In this document: piece by piece, positions 21,684 through 32,559 of the stretch
How positions within the stretch are numbered: position 1 is the first letter of the stretch
Layout: every line of letters begins with the position of its first letter
Source: Branchipolynoe longqiensis
Lineage: Eukaryota; Annelida; Polychaeta; Phyllodocida; Polynoidae
Assembly: GCA_030323885.1 (NCBI GenBank)
Contig: CM059187.1
Location: 137,736,415-137,800,414 of the forward strand
Direction: 5' to 3'
Length of the DNA stretch: 64,000 nucleotides
Program-made: the position numbers and the translations under genes
Notes under the pieces: model-generated
The model's input: only the letters and a program-made list of their open reading frames with translations
The model's database searches: none
What the model was told of the DNA's origin: nothing

Positions 21684-22005
21684 GGACCCGGTGCCTGAAT
21701 CGATAGAGCGCAGGCCTCCTGTGCGGGATATCGGGAGTTCGATTCGCGGTCGAGCCAAACCAATGACTTAAACATTAATATTTGTAACTTCCTAGCCTGG
21801 CGCTCAGCATTAATAGGATAGGGCAAGGACTGGTTAGCTATGTTTTCAGGATAATCTGACTGAGTGGGATATCGGGTCATGGCAGCCTGATTTCCCAGTG
21901 GGAGAGCACTATAAAGTTGCCATGAGTGCACTGTCACAAGTCGGTACCCATCCTGATATGACCTTAGATGTTGCCAGGATGTAAAATTCCCAAAACCAAC
22001 AAACC
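21684..22005 (+). repeat. SINE-A copy, head type 2
   Basis: The head GATAGAGCGCAGGCCTCCTG with B box GAGTTCGATTCG is followed by the body and a tail AAATTCCCAAAACCAACAAA. Confidence 0.83.
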
Positions 22006-22090
22006 CTACCAGATTTATAGTCCAATTTATATCTAATACAATAAATCGCGATCGCCGAATCGTTCCTGAATGATATTCTCTAAGTCTTAA

Positions 22091-22614
22091 GCCGTGTTCA
22101 CACCAGCGCGTTAAGTCGCCTCAACTAGTTCGCCTCCACATTCGCCGTGTGGACGCGACCCTAAGGCGGTTTAGGGCTGATTCGCCTCAACTAGTTCACC
22201 TCATGTAAACCGCGTCGCGAGGTAGTCCAGATGGACCGAACTAGCTTAAGTCTGCCCAAGTTACCAGTGTGAACGGTAGCAGCTTAGATGAGCCGGATTA
22301 AGGACGTCACAGTCGAGACCTGAGTTTGTTGACTTTCCGGTAAATTTGCTCTATGGGAACTGCTAGCTGTGCACAGGTATTTTTTTCATCAGAAGTTTTG
22401 ACCATTCCAAACCAATACGATTCAGTCCATACATATCTAGGTCGAACCCACACTCTCTCGTGGCGACGTCGACTAACCGCTGGTTAGTATGGACTTGTTC
22501 ATGGGCAGATATCGATTTCCACCTTAAAGCGCTCCGTGTGTGGACACGACACTAGTTCGCCTCCTCTTGTTCGCCTTATCTAGTTCGGCCTAAAGTTGTG
22601 GGTGTGAGCACGGC
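22091..22614. mobile_element. Inverted-repeat MITE T3
   Basis: GCCGTGTTCACACC and its inverse GGTGTGAGCACGGC form the ends, each flanked by TTAA (22087-22090, 22615-22618). The words TAGTTCGCCT and CTCAACTAGTTC recur in both arms. No coding frame. Confidence 0.75.
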
Positions 22615-22623
22615 TTAAGTGAT

Positions 22624-22800
22624 ACAGCATGACGTAAGTGTGTTGTTTACAGCAGGGCTACCTCTAACAGGGCGCCGCTTCCGGTTTAGTGACGGCACGT
22701 GTATAAAGTCTATTCACTAACTAGCAGATCTCGCCGCCTAACTTCTAGGTCACATGCCATTCTGCACCTGGAGGAGCCCCTCCTCCACAACGAGGTCACG
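22624..22800 (+). repeat. Direct repeat R165, copy 1
   Basis: About 170 bases from ACAGCATGA to CCTCCACAACGAGGTCACG are repeated at 25040-25211 with roughly a dozen differences. It directly follows T3. Confidence 0.85.
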
Positions 22801-22894
22801 TGATGCGGTCACGTCGGGTGGGTGTGGGTGTGGGGCAGGGGCGACCTACTGACCCCATACCGCAGATACCTCGGCCTGAACCCTGGAGGTGCCG

Positions 22895-23325
22895 GGGTAA
22901 GAATAGGGTACGGGGAGTGGGGAGAGGGTAGAGGAGGGGAGGTCTTGGAAGGGCAGAGGAGGGCAGGGGCGGGAAGCGGGAGGCGAGCAGAGGGGACGGG
23001 GCAGTGCGGAAGAGAGGAGAAAGTGGAGGAAATGAAGGGGGGAGTAGAGAAGAGGGGAGGGGAGAGGAGGGGATGGGAATGGAGGGCAATGGAAGGGAGA
23101 AGGGAGGGGACAGGAAGGCAGGATAGAGGGGAAGAGAGAGGAGAGGAAGAGAGGAGAGGGGAGTGGAGTGCATAGGGGAGAGAATAGGGGAGCAGAGAGT
23201 ATGGGAGAGGAGCGATGGGGAAGGGGAGAGCAGGGGAGGGGAGAGAAGAGCAGAACAGAGGAGAGGAGGGGGATGAGAGAGGAGGGGATGAGGGTAGGAG
23301 AGGGAGGGAACAATGTAGGCGGCAG
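22895..23325. repeat. Purine-rich GGAGGGGA tract
   Basis: About 430 bases are almost entirely A and G on the plus strand. Frames on the other strand give Pro/Ser/Leu repeats and are not genes. Confidence 0.9.
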
Positions 23326-23332
23326 GGATCAT

Positions 23333-23802
23333 CCCGGTGTGGTGGTTTCAGCGTGTTCCGTGCTCAGACGTGTCCCGTTGCTTCTGCGCATGCGCGGATT
23401 TCGCATCAACTCGGATCACCCGAGACACTTGTTGGCGCATGTGCACATTCTACAATCTCGGGTCGAATAATCGAATACGCTTCTCCGCGCTCGGGTGGAG
23501 AATTTTGTTGTTGTTGTTAATAGCCAATAAAAAATACAGCAAAATAGGATTTAAAGTATTTTATGATGGCCTAGTTTACCTATATTTCCATTTAATTAAT
23601 CTAAGTTATTCTTTTTTGGCACACGGCACGTGTATTTGTCGACTCCACTCGCCGTGTTCTATTTGAAATTCTGATGACTGGGATGACCCGAGTCGCCCAG
23701 GTAGTGTTAATCGATTACGGCCATGTTTATTAGATTCTGACGCATGCGCAGAAGCGAGGGACACGTCTGAGCACGGGAACACGCTGAAACCACCACACCG
23801 GG
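23333..23802. mobile_element. Inverted-repeat MITE T8 (470 bp)
   Basis: The ends CCCGGTGTGGTGGTTTCAGC are inverted over about 60 bases, including TTCTGCGCATGCG. No frame is supported. The target duplication is not clear. Confidence 0.75.
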
Positions 23803-24095
23803 CCAGTGTTTACCACTGTGTTTAGATTCTCCGGTCAGAGTGCACCAAACACTCACACACTCACACGACGTACAGGGCAACATCGGCCATGTCGCTACAT
23901 ACACCAGGCCTGGTGGCGCCCTCCCTGCCGTGGTGGTGACGGAGCCTGCCGCCAGCTGCCAGCCACCAGTGGCCGCTGGTCTGTAGTCGCGCATGTTGGC
24001 ACGGAGGGGATCTCGTGTGGTGGTGCCATACTATACTGGACTGGATGCCATCAACCAGCGCCACCACCGGGTGGGAGGGCGGGGCCAACCGGGGG

Positions 24096-24103
24096 GGGGG
24101 GGG

Positions 24104-24154
<51 letters not shown>

Positions 24155-24280
24155 GGAGAGAGTGAGAGAGAGTGAGAGAGAGAGTGAGAGAGATAGAGAG
24201 AGTGACAGGGAGAGAGAGGGAGAGAGAGGGGGAGAGGAGACGGGGCGACAGGGGAGGAAGAGGGGGAGAGGGGGCAAGAG

Positions 24281-24335
<55 letters not shown>

Positions 24336-24341
24336 GAAAGT
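24096..24341. repeat. (GA)n and (GAAA)n tract
   Basis: A G-run, then (GA)n with GTGA interruptions, then about 12 GAAA units. It ends where a SINE-A fragment begins. Confidence 0.92.
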
Positions 24342-24392
24342 TGATTGGTTGTTAGAATTTTACGTCCTGGCAACATCTATATATTGTCGGTA
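24342..24392 (-). repeat. SINE-A tail fragment
   Basis: TTGATTGGTTGTTAGAATTT and ACGTCCTGGCAACATCTA are the reversed SINE-A tail. A second stub lies at about 24677-24715. Confidence 0.65.
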
Positions 24393-25039
24393 CAAAGTAT
24401 ATGAAAAATAACATCTTACACTACATATAGTTTACACGTCATAACTCGACAGCATTTCCACAGGAATAAGTTACTTGTCTTCAAAAGACAACTCCGCATT
24501 CAGACCAATCTGTCCTAACATAACAGGTCTCATAACGCCTAAGGGACAGCACAGTAAAAAGGGGAAACACTAGATTGTATACTGAGAAACTGCGAACCTG
24601 ACAGGGGTCCGCCTATCACATGGGACGCTGAAGGAAGATACCACAGTATACTATATTGCTTACCATACCACGAGTGAGTGGGGGTTTACGTCCTAGCAAC
24701 ATATAGGGTCATACCCATGATACAACATGATGTGGTTCCCTCCAAAAACGCCAATGATGAAGCTATAAATAGATGATAGAGGAGTCAATGTCAAGATGAA
24801 TACACTATGTATAGATTGCCCGCCCCGGTTAGGCTTTTGTTCGACTTTATCACGTGACCGGAAGTGCTGGACGACCCTCCTGTGGTGCCCAGGAGGAGGG
24901 GGGATAGGATCATCAGGCTGGATCACAACAATCTCATTTGGCCGGCCTCAGATGTTGACTGATCCTGCCCGGGGGGTCCTGGTGGGAGGATGATCAAAGC
25001 CAATGGTTCCCCCCGCCCCTCCCCCCCACACCCACGCCA

Positions 25040-25211
25040 CAGCATGAAGTGTGTTGATTACAGCAGGGTTACCTCCAACATGGCACCGCATCCGGTTTAG
25101 TGACGTCATGTGAATAAAATCTATTCACTAACCGGCAAATCATGCCACCTAACTTGTAGGTCACATGCCATTCTGCACCTGGAGCAGCCCCTCCTCCACA
25201 ACGAGGTCACG
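25040..25211 (+). repeat. Direct repeat R165, copy 2
   Basis: This is the second copy of the 22624-22800 segment. No inverted ends or tail are visible, so it may be a small segmental duplication or an unrecognised element. Confidence 0.85.
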
Positions 25212-25332
25212 GACAGGAGGTGGGTTGACCTCAGCGGACCACAACAATAATGCTCTATGCGTCTCATGTGATGATGTCAGTTTTCAGGCTGTTAAATTAG
25301 AAAATAGCCCCTCTCGCTCACACCAAACAAAG

Positions 25333-25656
25333 TTGGTTGTTGGAAGTTTTAAGTCCTGACAACAGGATGGGTACCGACTTATGACAGTGTGCACTCATGG
25401 GGACTTTATAGTGCTGCCCCCACTGGGAAATCAGACCACCAGCACCATGACCCGATATCCCACTCACTCACAATCACATTATCCTGACACTGAGCTAACC
25501 AGTCCTTGCCCTATCCTATTAATGCTGAGCACCAGGCTAGGAAGCGACAAGTATCAATTTGATAAGTCATTCCTTTGACTCGACCAGGAACCAAACTCCC
25601 GATCTCCCGCACCCGATGCCCGCGCTTTGCCGATTTGCTCACCATGCCAGGTGCCA
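25333..25656 (-). repeat. SINE-A copy, head type 2
   Basis: It is nearly complete but lacks about 20 bases after CTGACAACA. The head complement contains CAAAGCGCGGGCATCGGGTG. Confidence 0.82.
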
Positions 25657-25796
25657 AACAAAGAAACACCAAGAAAGATTCAGTTGCTGGTAGTTGGGTG
25701 TCTTTTGGAGCACATGATGTTGACCTCTCAGTTGAACTGACAAGAGACAGTCTTCTTTGAGGTAGAAAAGCCTGCACTGATGAAGTAAACACAGTA

Positions 25797-26292
25797 CAGT
25801 ATAACCCCGTTAAACTAAACTTGAAGGGACCCTAGAAATTTGTTTGGATTAACTGATCATTGGTTTAACCGAGCTTTGACTTTGACTTGGCTTTGGCAAA
25901 AAGGGAGGTGCATTATGAATGTACAATGTATGTGGACACTATGATTATTGTTTTTTATGTATATACAGTTTAACCCCATTAAACCAACCTCAGTTAAATC
26001 AAATGATAGGGTAATCCAAACTTTTTTTTGGCGACCTGGCAAAATACTACCATTTATCATATAAAAAAGTCTCAGATAACATTAAAACCACATGAAAGTT
26101 TGGTTTAAATGTACCGGAAGTGGCCTGGGGCCGGCAATTTTGTTTGGACTAACCGATACTTTGGATTAACCGACTTTGGTTTAACCAGCTTTTTTATATC
26201 ATAAATGGTAGTATTTTGCCGGGCCGACGAAAAAAAGTTTGGATTAACCGATCGTTTGGTTTAAGCGAGCTTGGTTTAACGGGGTTGTACTG
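25797..26292. mobile_element. pogo/Tigger-like element, uninterrupted copy (empty Ngaro site)
   Basis: The ends CAGTATAACCCCGTTAAAC and GGTTTAACGGGGTTGTACTG match the copy at 14307-21465, in opposite orientation. TA precedes the left end; the right flank is TG. It has the same inner unit (25966-26292). At 25910-25921 it has GCATTATGAATG, the reverse complement of the joined flanks of the Ngaro-like element, so it preserves the pre-insertion state. Confidence 0.85.
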
Positions 26293-26565
26293 TGTTGAGA
26301 ATGGAGACGTGAATGCACGTGGGGTTTTCCCACCTCCGTCATTGCAGTAGGGGTGAAAAACAAGCCATTAGAAAAAGTAGCGAAATGCTGGGTACATGAA
26401 ATGAACACATAAATTCTTGATTTAAGGAGAAAAATATAGTCTTCGAATATCTCTTTATATTTACTGGCAACTTTTGGAGGAATAGTTTATTTTAAAAACA
26501 TAGATTAATAAGACTTTAAAATGTGAATCGGGTTAGCAACATCTGAAGTCATATCAGCCTAGAGG

Positions 26566-28924
26566 TGTTACGGTGTTATGTTATAAATAATGCTGATCTG
26601 TGCCAGGAGAGGACTGTAACAGCGTTATGCAATAAATCACACTGATCTCTGTCAGGAGAGGACTGTAACAGCGTTATGGAATAAATCACACTGATCTGTG
26701 CCAGGAGAGGACTGTAACAGCGTTATGGAATAAATCACACTGATCTGTGCCAGGAGAGGACTGTAACAGCGTTATGGAATAAATCACACTGATCTGTGCC
26801 AGGAGAGGACTGTAACAGCGTTATGGAATAAATCACACTGATCTGTGCCAGGAGAGGACTGTAACAGGGTTATGCAATAAATCACACTGATCTGTGCCAG
26901 GAGAGGACTGTAACAGTGTTATGTAATAAATCACACTGATCTGTGCCAGGAGAGGACTGTAACAGCGTTATGGAATAAATCACACTGATCTGTGCCAGGA
27001 GAGGACTGTAACAGCGTTATGGAATAAATCACACTGATCTGTGCTTGGAGAGGACTGTAACAGCGTTATGGAATAAATCACACTGATCTGTGCTTGGAGA
27101 GGACTGTAACAGCGTTATGGAATAAATCACACTGATCTGTGCCAGGAGAGGACTGTAACAGCGCTATGGAATAAATCATACTGATCTGTGCAAGGAGAGG
27201 ACTGTAACAGGGTTATGCAATAAATCACACTGATCTGTGCCAGGAGAGGACTGTAACAGTGTTATACAATAAATCACACTGATCTGTGCCAGGAGAGGAC
27301 TGTAACAGCGTTATGGAATAAATCACACTGATCTGTGCCAGGAGAGGACTGTAACAGCGTTATGGAATAAATCACACTGATCTGTGCCAGGAGAGGACTG
27401 TAACAGCGTTATGGAATAAATCACACTGATCTGTGCCAGGAGAGGACTGTAACAGCGTTATGCAATAAATCACACTGATCTGTGCCAGGAGAGGACTGTA
27501 ACAGCGTTATGGAATAAATCACACTGATCTGTGCCAGGAGAGGACTGTAACAGGGTTATGCAATAAATCACACTGATCTGTGCCAGGAGAGGACTGTAAC
27601 AGCGTTATGGAATAAATCACACTGATCTGTGCAAGGAGAGGACTGTAACAGCGTTATGAAATAAATGTACACAACTGATCTGTGCAAGGAGAGGACTGTA
27701 ACAGCGTTATGGAATAAATCACACTGATCTGTGCCAGGAGAGGACTGTAACAGCGTTATGGAATAAATCACACTGATCTGTGCCAGGAGAGGACTGTAAC
27801 AGGGTTATGCAATAAATCACACTGATCTGTGCAAGGAGAGGACTGTAACAGCGTTATGGAATAAATCACACTGATCTGTGCCAGGAGAGGACTGTAACAG
27901 CGTTATGGAATAAATAACACTGATCTGTGCCAGGAGAGGACTGTAACAGTGTTATGGAATAAATCACACTGATCTGTGCCAGGAGAGGACTGTAACAGTG
28001 TTATGCAATAAATCACACTGATCTCTGTCAGGAGAGGACTGTAACAGCGTTATGGAATAAATCACACTGATCTGTGCCAGGAGAGGACTGTAACAGCGTT
28101 ATGGAATAAATCACACTGATCTGTGCCAGGAGAGGACTGTAACAGCGTTATGGAATAAATAACACTGATCTGTGCAAGGAGAGGACTGTAACAGCGTTAT
28201 GGAATAAATCACACTGATCTGTGCCAGGAGCGGACTGTAACAGCGTTATGGAATAAATCACACTGATCCATGCCAGGAGAGGACTGTAACAGCGTTATGG
28301 AATAAATCACACTGATCTGTGCCAGGAGAGGACTGTAACAGCGTTATGGAATAAATCACACTGATCTGTGCAAGGAGAGGACTGTAACAGCGTTATGGAA
28401 TAAATCACACTGATCTGTGCCAGGAGAGGACGGTAACAGCGCTATGGAATAAATAACACTGATCTGTGCCAGGAGCGGACTGTAACAGCGTTATGGAATA
28501 AATCACACTGATCTGTGCCAGGAGAGGACTGTAACAGGGTTATGGAATAAATCACACTGATCTGTGCAAGGAGAGGACTGTAACAGCGTTATGGAATAAA
28601 TCACACTGATCTGTGCCAGGAGAGGACTGTAACAGCGTTATGGAATAAATCACACTGATCTGTGCCTGGAGAGGACTGTAACAGCGTTATGGAATAAATC
28701 ACACTGATCTGTGCCAGGAGAGGACTGTAACAGCGTTATGGAATAAATCACACTGATCTGTGCCAGGAGAGGACGGTAACAGCGCTATGACAATAAATCA
28801 CACTGATCTGTGCAAGGAGAGGACTGTAACAGCGTTATGGAATAAATCACACTGATCTGTGCCAGGAGAGGACTGTAACAGGGTTATGGAATAAATAACA
28901 CTGATCTGTGCCAGGAGAGCACTA
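26566..28924. repeat. 49-bp minisatellite, about 48 units
   Basis: The unit is GAGAGGACTGTAACAGCGTT ATGGAATAAATCACACTGAT CTGTGCCAG. Units differ by one to three bases, mainly GCCAG/GCAAG/GCTTG and GGAAT/GCAAT. One unit near 27655 has a short insertion. No coding meaning is seen. Confidence 0.95.
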
Positions 28925-29633
28925 TTTACAGTGTTGTGGCACTATGAAATAAATAACACTGATCTGTGCTCGGAGAGGACTGTTTACAGTGTTATGGTGC
29001 TATGAAAGAAATAACACTGATCTGTGCTTGGAGAGGACTGTTTATAGTGTTATGGCACTATGAAATAAATAACACTGACCTGTGCTTGGAGAGGACTGTT
29101 TACAGTGTTATGGCACTATGAAATAAATAACACTGATCTGTGCTCGGAGAGGACTGTTTACAGTGTTATGGCGCTATGAAATAGATAACACTGATCTGTG
29201 CTTGGACTTGGAGAGGACTGTTTACAGTGTTATGGCGCTATGAAATAAATAACACTGATCTGTGCTCGGAGAGGACTGTTTACAGTGTTGTGGCGCTATG
29301 AAATAAATTACACTGATCTTTGCTAGGAGAGGACTGTTTACAGTGTTGTGGCACTGTGAAATAAAAAACACTGATCTGTGCTCGGATACGACTATTTACA
29401 GTGTTATGGTGCTATGAAATAAATAACATTGATATGTGCTTGGAGAGCACTGTTTACAGTGTTATGGCGCTATGAAATAAATAACACTGATCTGTGCTTG
29501 GAGAGGACAGTTTACAGTGTTATGTCGCTATGAAATAAATAACACTGAGCTGTGCTCAGAGAGGACTGTTCAGTGTTATGACGCTATGAAATAAAAAACA
29601 CTGATCTGTGCTCGGAGAGGACTGTTACTGACC
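28925..29633. repeat. 58-bp variant of the same minisatellite, about 12 units
   Basis: The array switches to a 58-bp unit with GGACTGTTTACAGTGTTATG and GCGCTATGAAATAAATAACA, an extra 9 bases relative to the 49-bp form. These units are more diverged. Confidence 0.93.
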
Positions 29634-29639
29634 TCAGGG

Positions 29640-30180
29640 TAACCTTGGGTCGAGCCCAGAACACCTTAAAGAGCAGCAGCCTGAAGAGCATGGTCAAATC
29701 AAGTAGCCACAACATTAACACACTGTGAACATGGGCTTCTAAACACACGTGACAGCTGGCCAATTGGCTTTATCTCTCCACACCCTTTAAATCGGGGTAT
29801 GCATGAAGAGGGCAGCCTAGTGGCACTCCACCACCACCAGCTCCCTCAGCTTATCGTGGCAACCCCTACGTGTTATCGTCCCATATCACAAGCGCCGTCC
29901 CTCTCCTCCTGTGTGTCCCTCCTCCAGCTCGCCCCTGTATCTCCTCCATCTCCACTTTGGGGGTAACCTTCAAACCCAGTTCTGTTTATGCTCCAGGCCA
30001 TGAGCATGCACTGCACCCCCCCCCCCCCCACCTCCCGCACCCCCAACTCACCACACAACCACCCGGTCCGTTTAGTATCCGAGGTGTGGCCGGTGAAACC
30101 TTGATGCTCAAGTGTGTATGTCGGGGTGAAGGGGGAGGGGGGGGGGGGGGGGGTAGGTGTGAGGTGAATGGGGGGAGGGG
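29640..30180. other. Unassigned sequence with homopolymer runs
   Basis: It has a C-run near 30017 and a G-run near 30138. A 148-codon frame here crosses the runs and a SINE, so I do not call it. Confidence 0.45.
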
Positions 30181-30183
30181 GAT

Positions 30184-30513
30184 GGTTGGTTGTTGGAGTT
30201 TTACATCCTGGCAACATCTAATGTCATATCAGGACAGGTACCGACTTGTAACATTGCACACGCATGGGAACTTCATAGTGCTGCCCCACTGGGAGACCAG
30301 GACACCAGCATCATGACCTGATATCCCACTCAGTCACATTATCCTGAAACTGAGCGAACCAGTCTTTGTCATATCCTATTAATGCTGAGCGCCTGGCTAG
30401 GAAGTGACAAGTACCAATTTTGTAAGTCATTGGTTTGACTCGACCGGGAATCAAACTCCAGAGCTTCCACATGGGAGGCATGCGCTCTACCGATTTGGCC
30501 ACTGCGTTCAGTC
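30184..30513 (-). repeat. SINE-A copy, head type 2
   Basis: It is a full-length reverse copy from TTGGTTGTTGGAGTTTTACA to the head, whose complement reads GAACGCAGTGGCCAAATCGG. Confidence 0.87.
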
Positions 30514-30514
30514 G

Positions 30515-32140
30515 GGGTCCAGGGAGTAGGTAAGGTTGCTGCCTCCAGGGTCTGAAGGGTGACCGACTAACCTCCTGTAGGGTCTGCGATTTTCACAGCT
30601 CTGAGGCGACAAGTCTTGTTCACCTACTAGGGACCTGCCACCCTGAATCACTTACAACATGCTGCACAGACCCACATAACTCCTGCTTGTTTAGTCAAAA
30701 TCAGTGACTACAGCCCATTGAACCTAAGTCCTATGGGTGTTACACACATCTCAGAGGTGAACTGCTTCCTTTGGTATCTCTAGAGTGAGTGTATGTCTGT
30801 CCAGCAAGTGCAAGGAGTTCAAGGGTGACTGGGCTCACACAGCCAGCCAATCAGACACCTCTGCAGCCTGGGAGGGGTGGTGCCCAAGAGGGGCCGCCTG
30901 TCACTCAACCCCAGGGCAGGTGGTGTCCATGATGTATGCAGAATGCCTGGGTGTGCTTACCCAGTGGTCCCGTGGTAACAAGTAGTCGTCATACAGTTAC
31001 ATTAAACAATAATACATGTCCCGCTCCATTTGCACTCTTCCTGGTGCATGGAGGGAACATTCCTGTAATTAGTAACCATATCTTAATATCCGGACATCAT
31101 ACCGCAACCCGATCACTGTGCATCATAACATTTACACATAGTTATTTCCATGTCACACAGCGAGTGGGCACACATTGCATAACTATTACATAACAATGGT
31201 CCCCAACTCCGTCACCCGAGATATTGATATGATTCCAAGCTCGGCTGTCATGACCGAAAGACCGTATATTTTTACATACTGACGACCACAAGTACTACTA
31301 CAATTGTAATCCATTCCCTGATGTTGTCTTCCCACCTCTTCCCCTGCCTGCCTCGTCTTCTTGCCCCCGTTGATTGTGCCTTGCAGTGGTAAGTCTTTTA
31401 AAGGTACACGGAGAGATAGACACTCCCACCCTCCTCAAGTCTCCCAGTTATGCGTGAAACAGCTGATGTCATTGACTGTCAACGCGGCATCACTGGGTGG
31501 ATATCTTCATGGTACAAAGACAAGTGTCAGAAGGGTTCCACAAACCACAAACTCAATGGCCACATGTTTGACCTCGAGAGGGAGGGGCTCCGCCATGTTG
31601 TACTTCGCCCAATACTCAACATGCGAATAGTATCTACTGCAGCACACCTAGAAGGGTTGACAATCAGACACAACTCTCACTGTCTCAATGACCAGAACTT
31701 CTCCTACACTGGTAATAGTATCTTTGTAGCTTCATCATCAACTCCCTCCCTCACCATTCTGTCTCACTCCCTCGTATTCATCCATTCTCTCACTCACTCA
31801 CTCACTCACTCACCAATTCTCTATCTCCCTCCTCATCCTCCGGTGCCAGTGACACTGGTCTACATCCGGTGGAGGCGAGGAGGCCGCAGGTGTCGCCACC
31901 AGTACAGTGTTGGATTTTACGGAGTATAACAATAATGATAATAATTCCGCTACATATCTTTATACTCGCATAATTCGTTATACATCACACATGGGCCGTT
32001 CTCTGAAACTGGGTGCCACTCTTGTGACATAGAAGCCAAATGTGGAAATCATCCCAAATAATAGCTGAAAACATTCCAAATAATAGCAGAATCCATATTA
32101 ATATGAAGGCCTACATGTTGTGGATATATCAGAGTATCAA
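30515..32140. other. No recognised gene
   Basis: I looked for exons and repeats and found only a short (CACT)n run at 31790-31810. Frames such as 31450-31929 have no domain I recognise. Confidence 0.4.
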
Positions 32141-32144
32141 TGTT

Positions 32145-32205
32145 TAAGTCAATTTGACTCGACCAGGGTTCGAACCCGTGGGTTGGAATCCCACGATCTA
32201 TCAGG
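32145..32205 (-). repeat. SINE-A head fragment
   Basis: ATTTGACTCGACCAGGGTTC and the double B-box block GAACCCGTGGGTTGGAATCC are present. Confidence 0.6.
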
Positions 32206-32559
32206 AATGAAGGAGATACAAAACCAGTTCCACCCTTCCTTGCTAGCACCGCTGTGATAGTTTTATCCCATTGCACCATAATTAGATCTTGCTACTTTTA
32301 TGGAGAAACAAATAAATAAAAGACAATTTACACAAATAAAAATAAAAATTTTAAGGAGAAAAGGGCAGAAGTTGGACATGTCCCCTGGCGGTGACCTCGG
32401 CGCTATCAGTCTCCAACACCCGCTGCAGGGCCCGAGTCGATTTGCCTCTGATACCGCTGTTTTACCGGGGCTGGCTGGGTGCTGAGTTGGGGCTATTATT
32501 CCTGCGTCTATTCAAAATCAAATAAATGCATATTGGTCGGGGATGAGAGCCACCTCCGA

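Noticed and set aside
22796..23332. Pro/Ser/Leu-rich frame of 178 codons
   Set aside because: It is the complement of a purine tract, and a parallel frame of similar quality overlaps it.
29870..30316. 148-codon plus-strand frame
   Set aside because: It runs through a C-run, a G-run and into a SINE-A copy.
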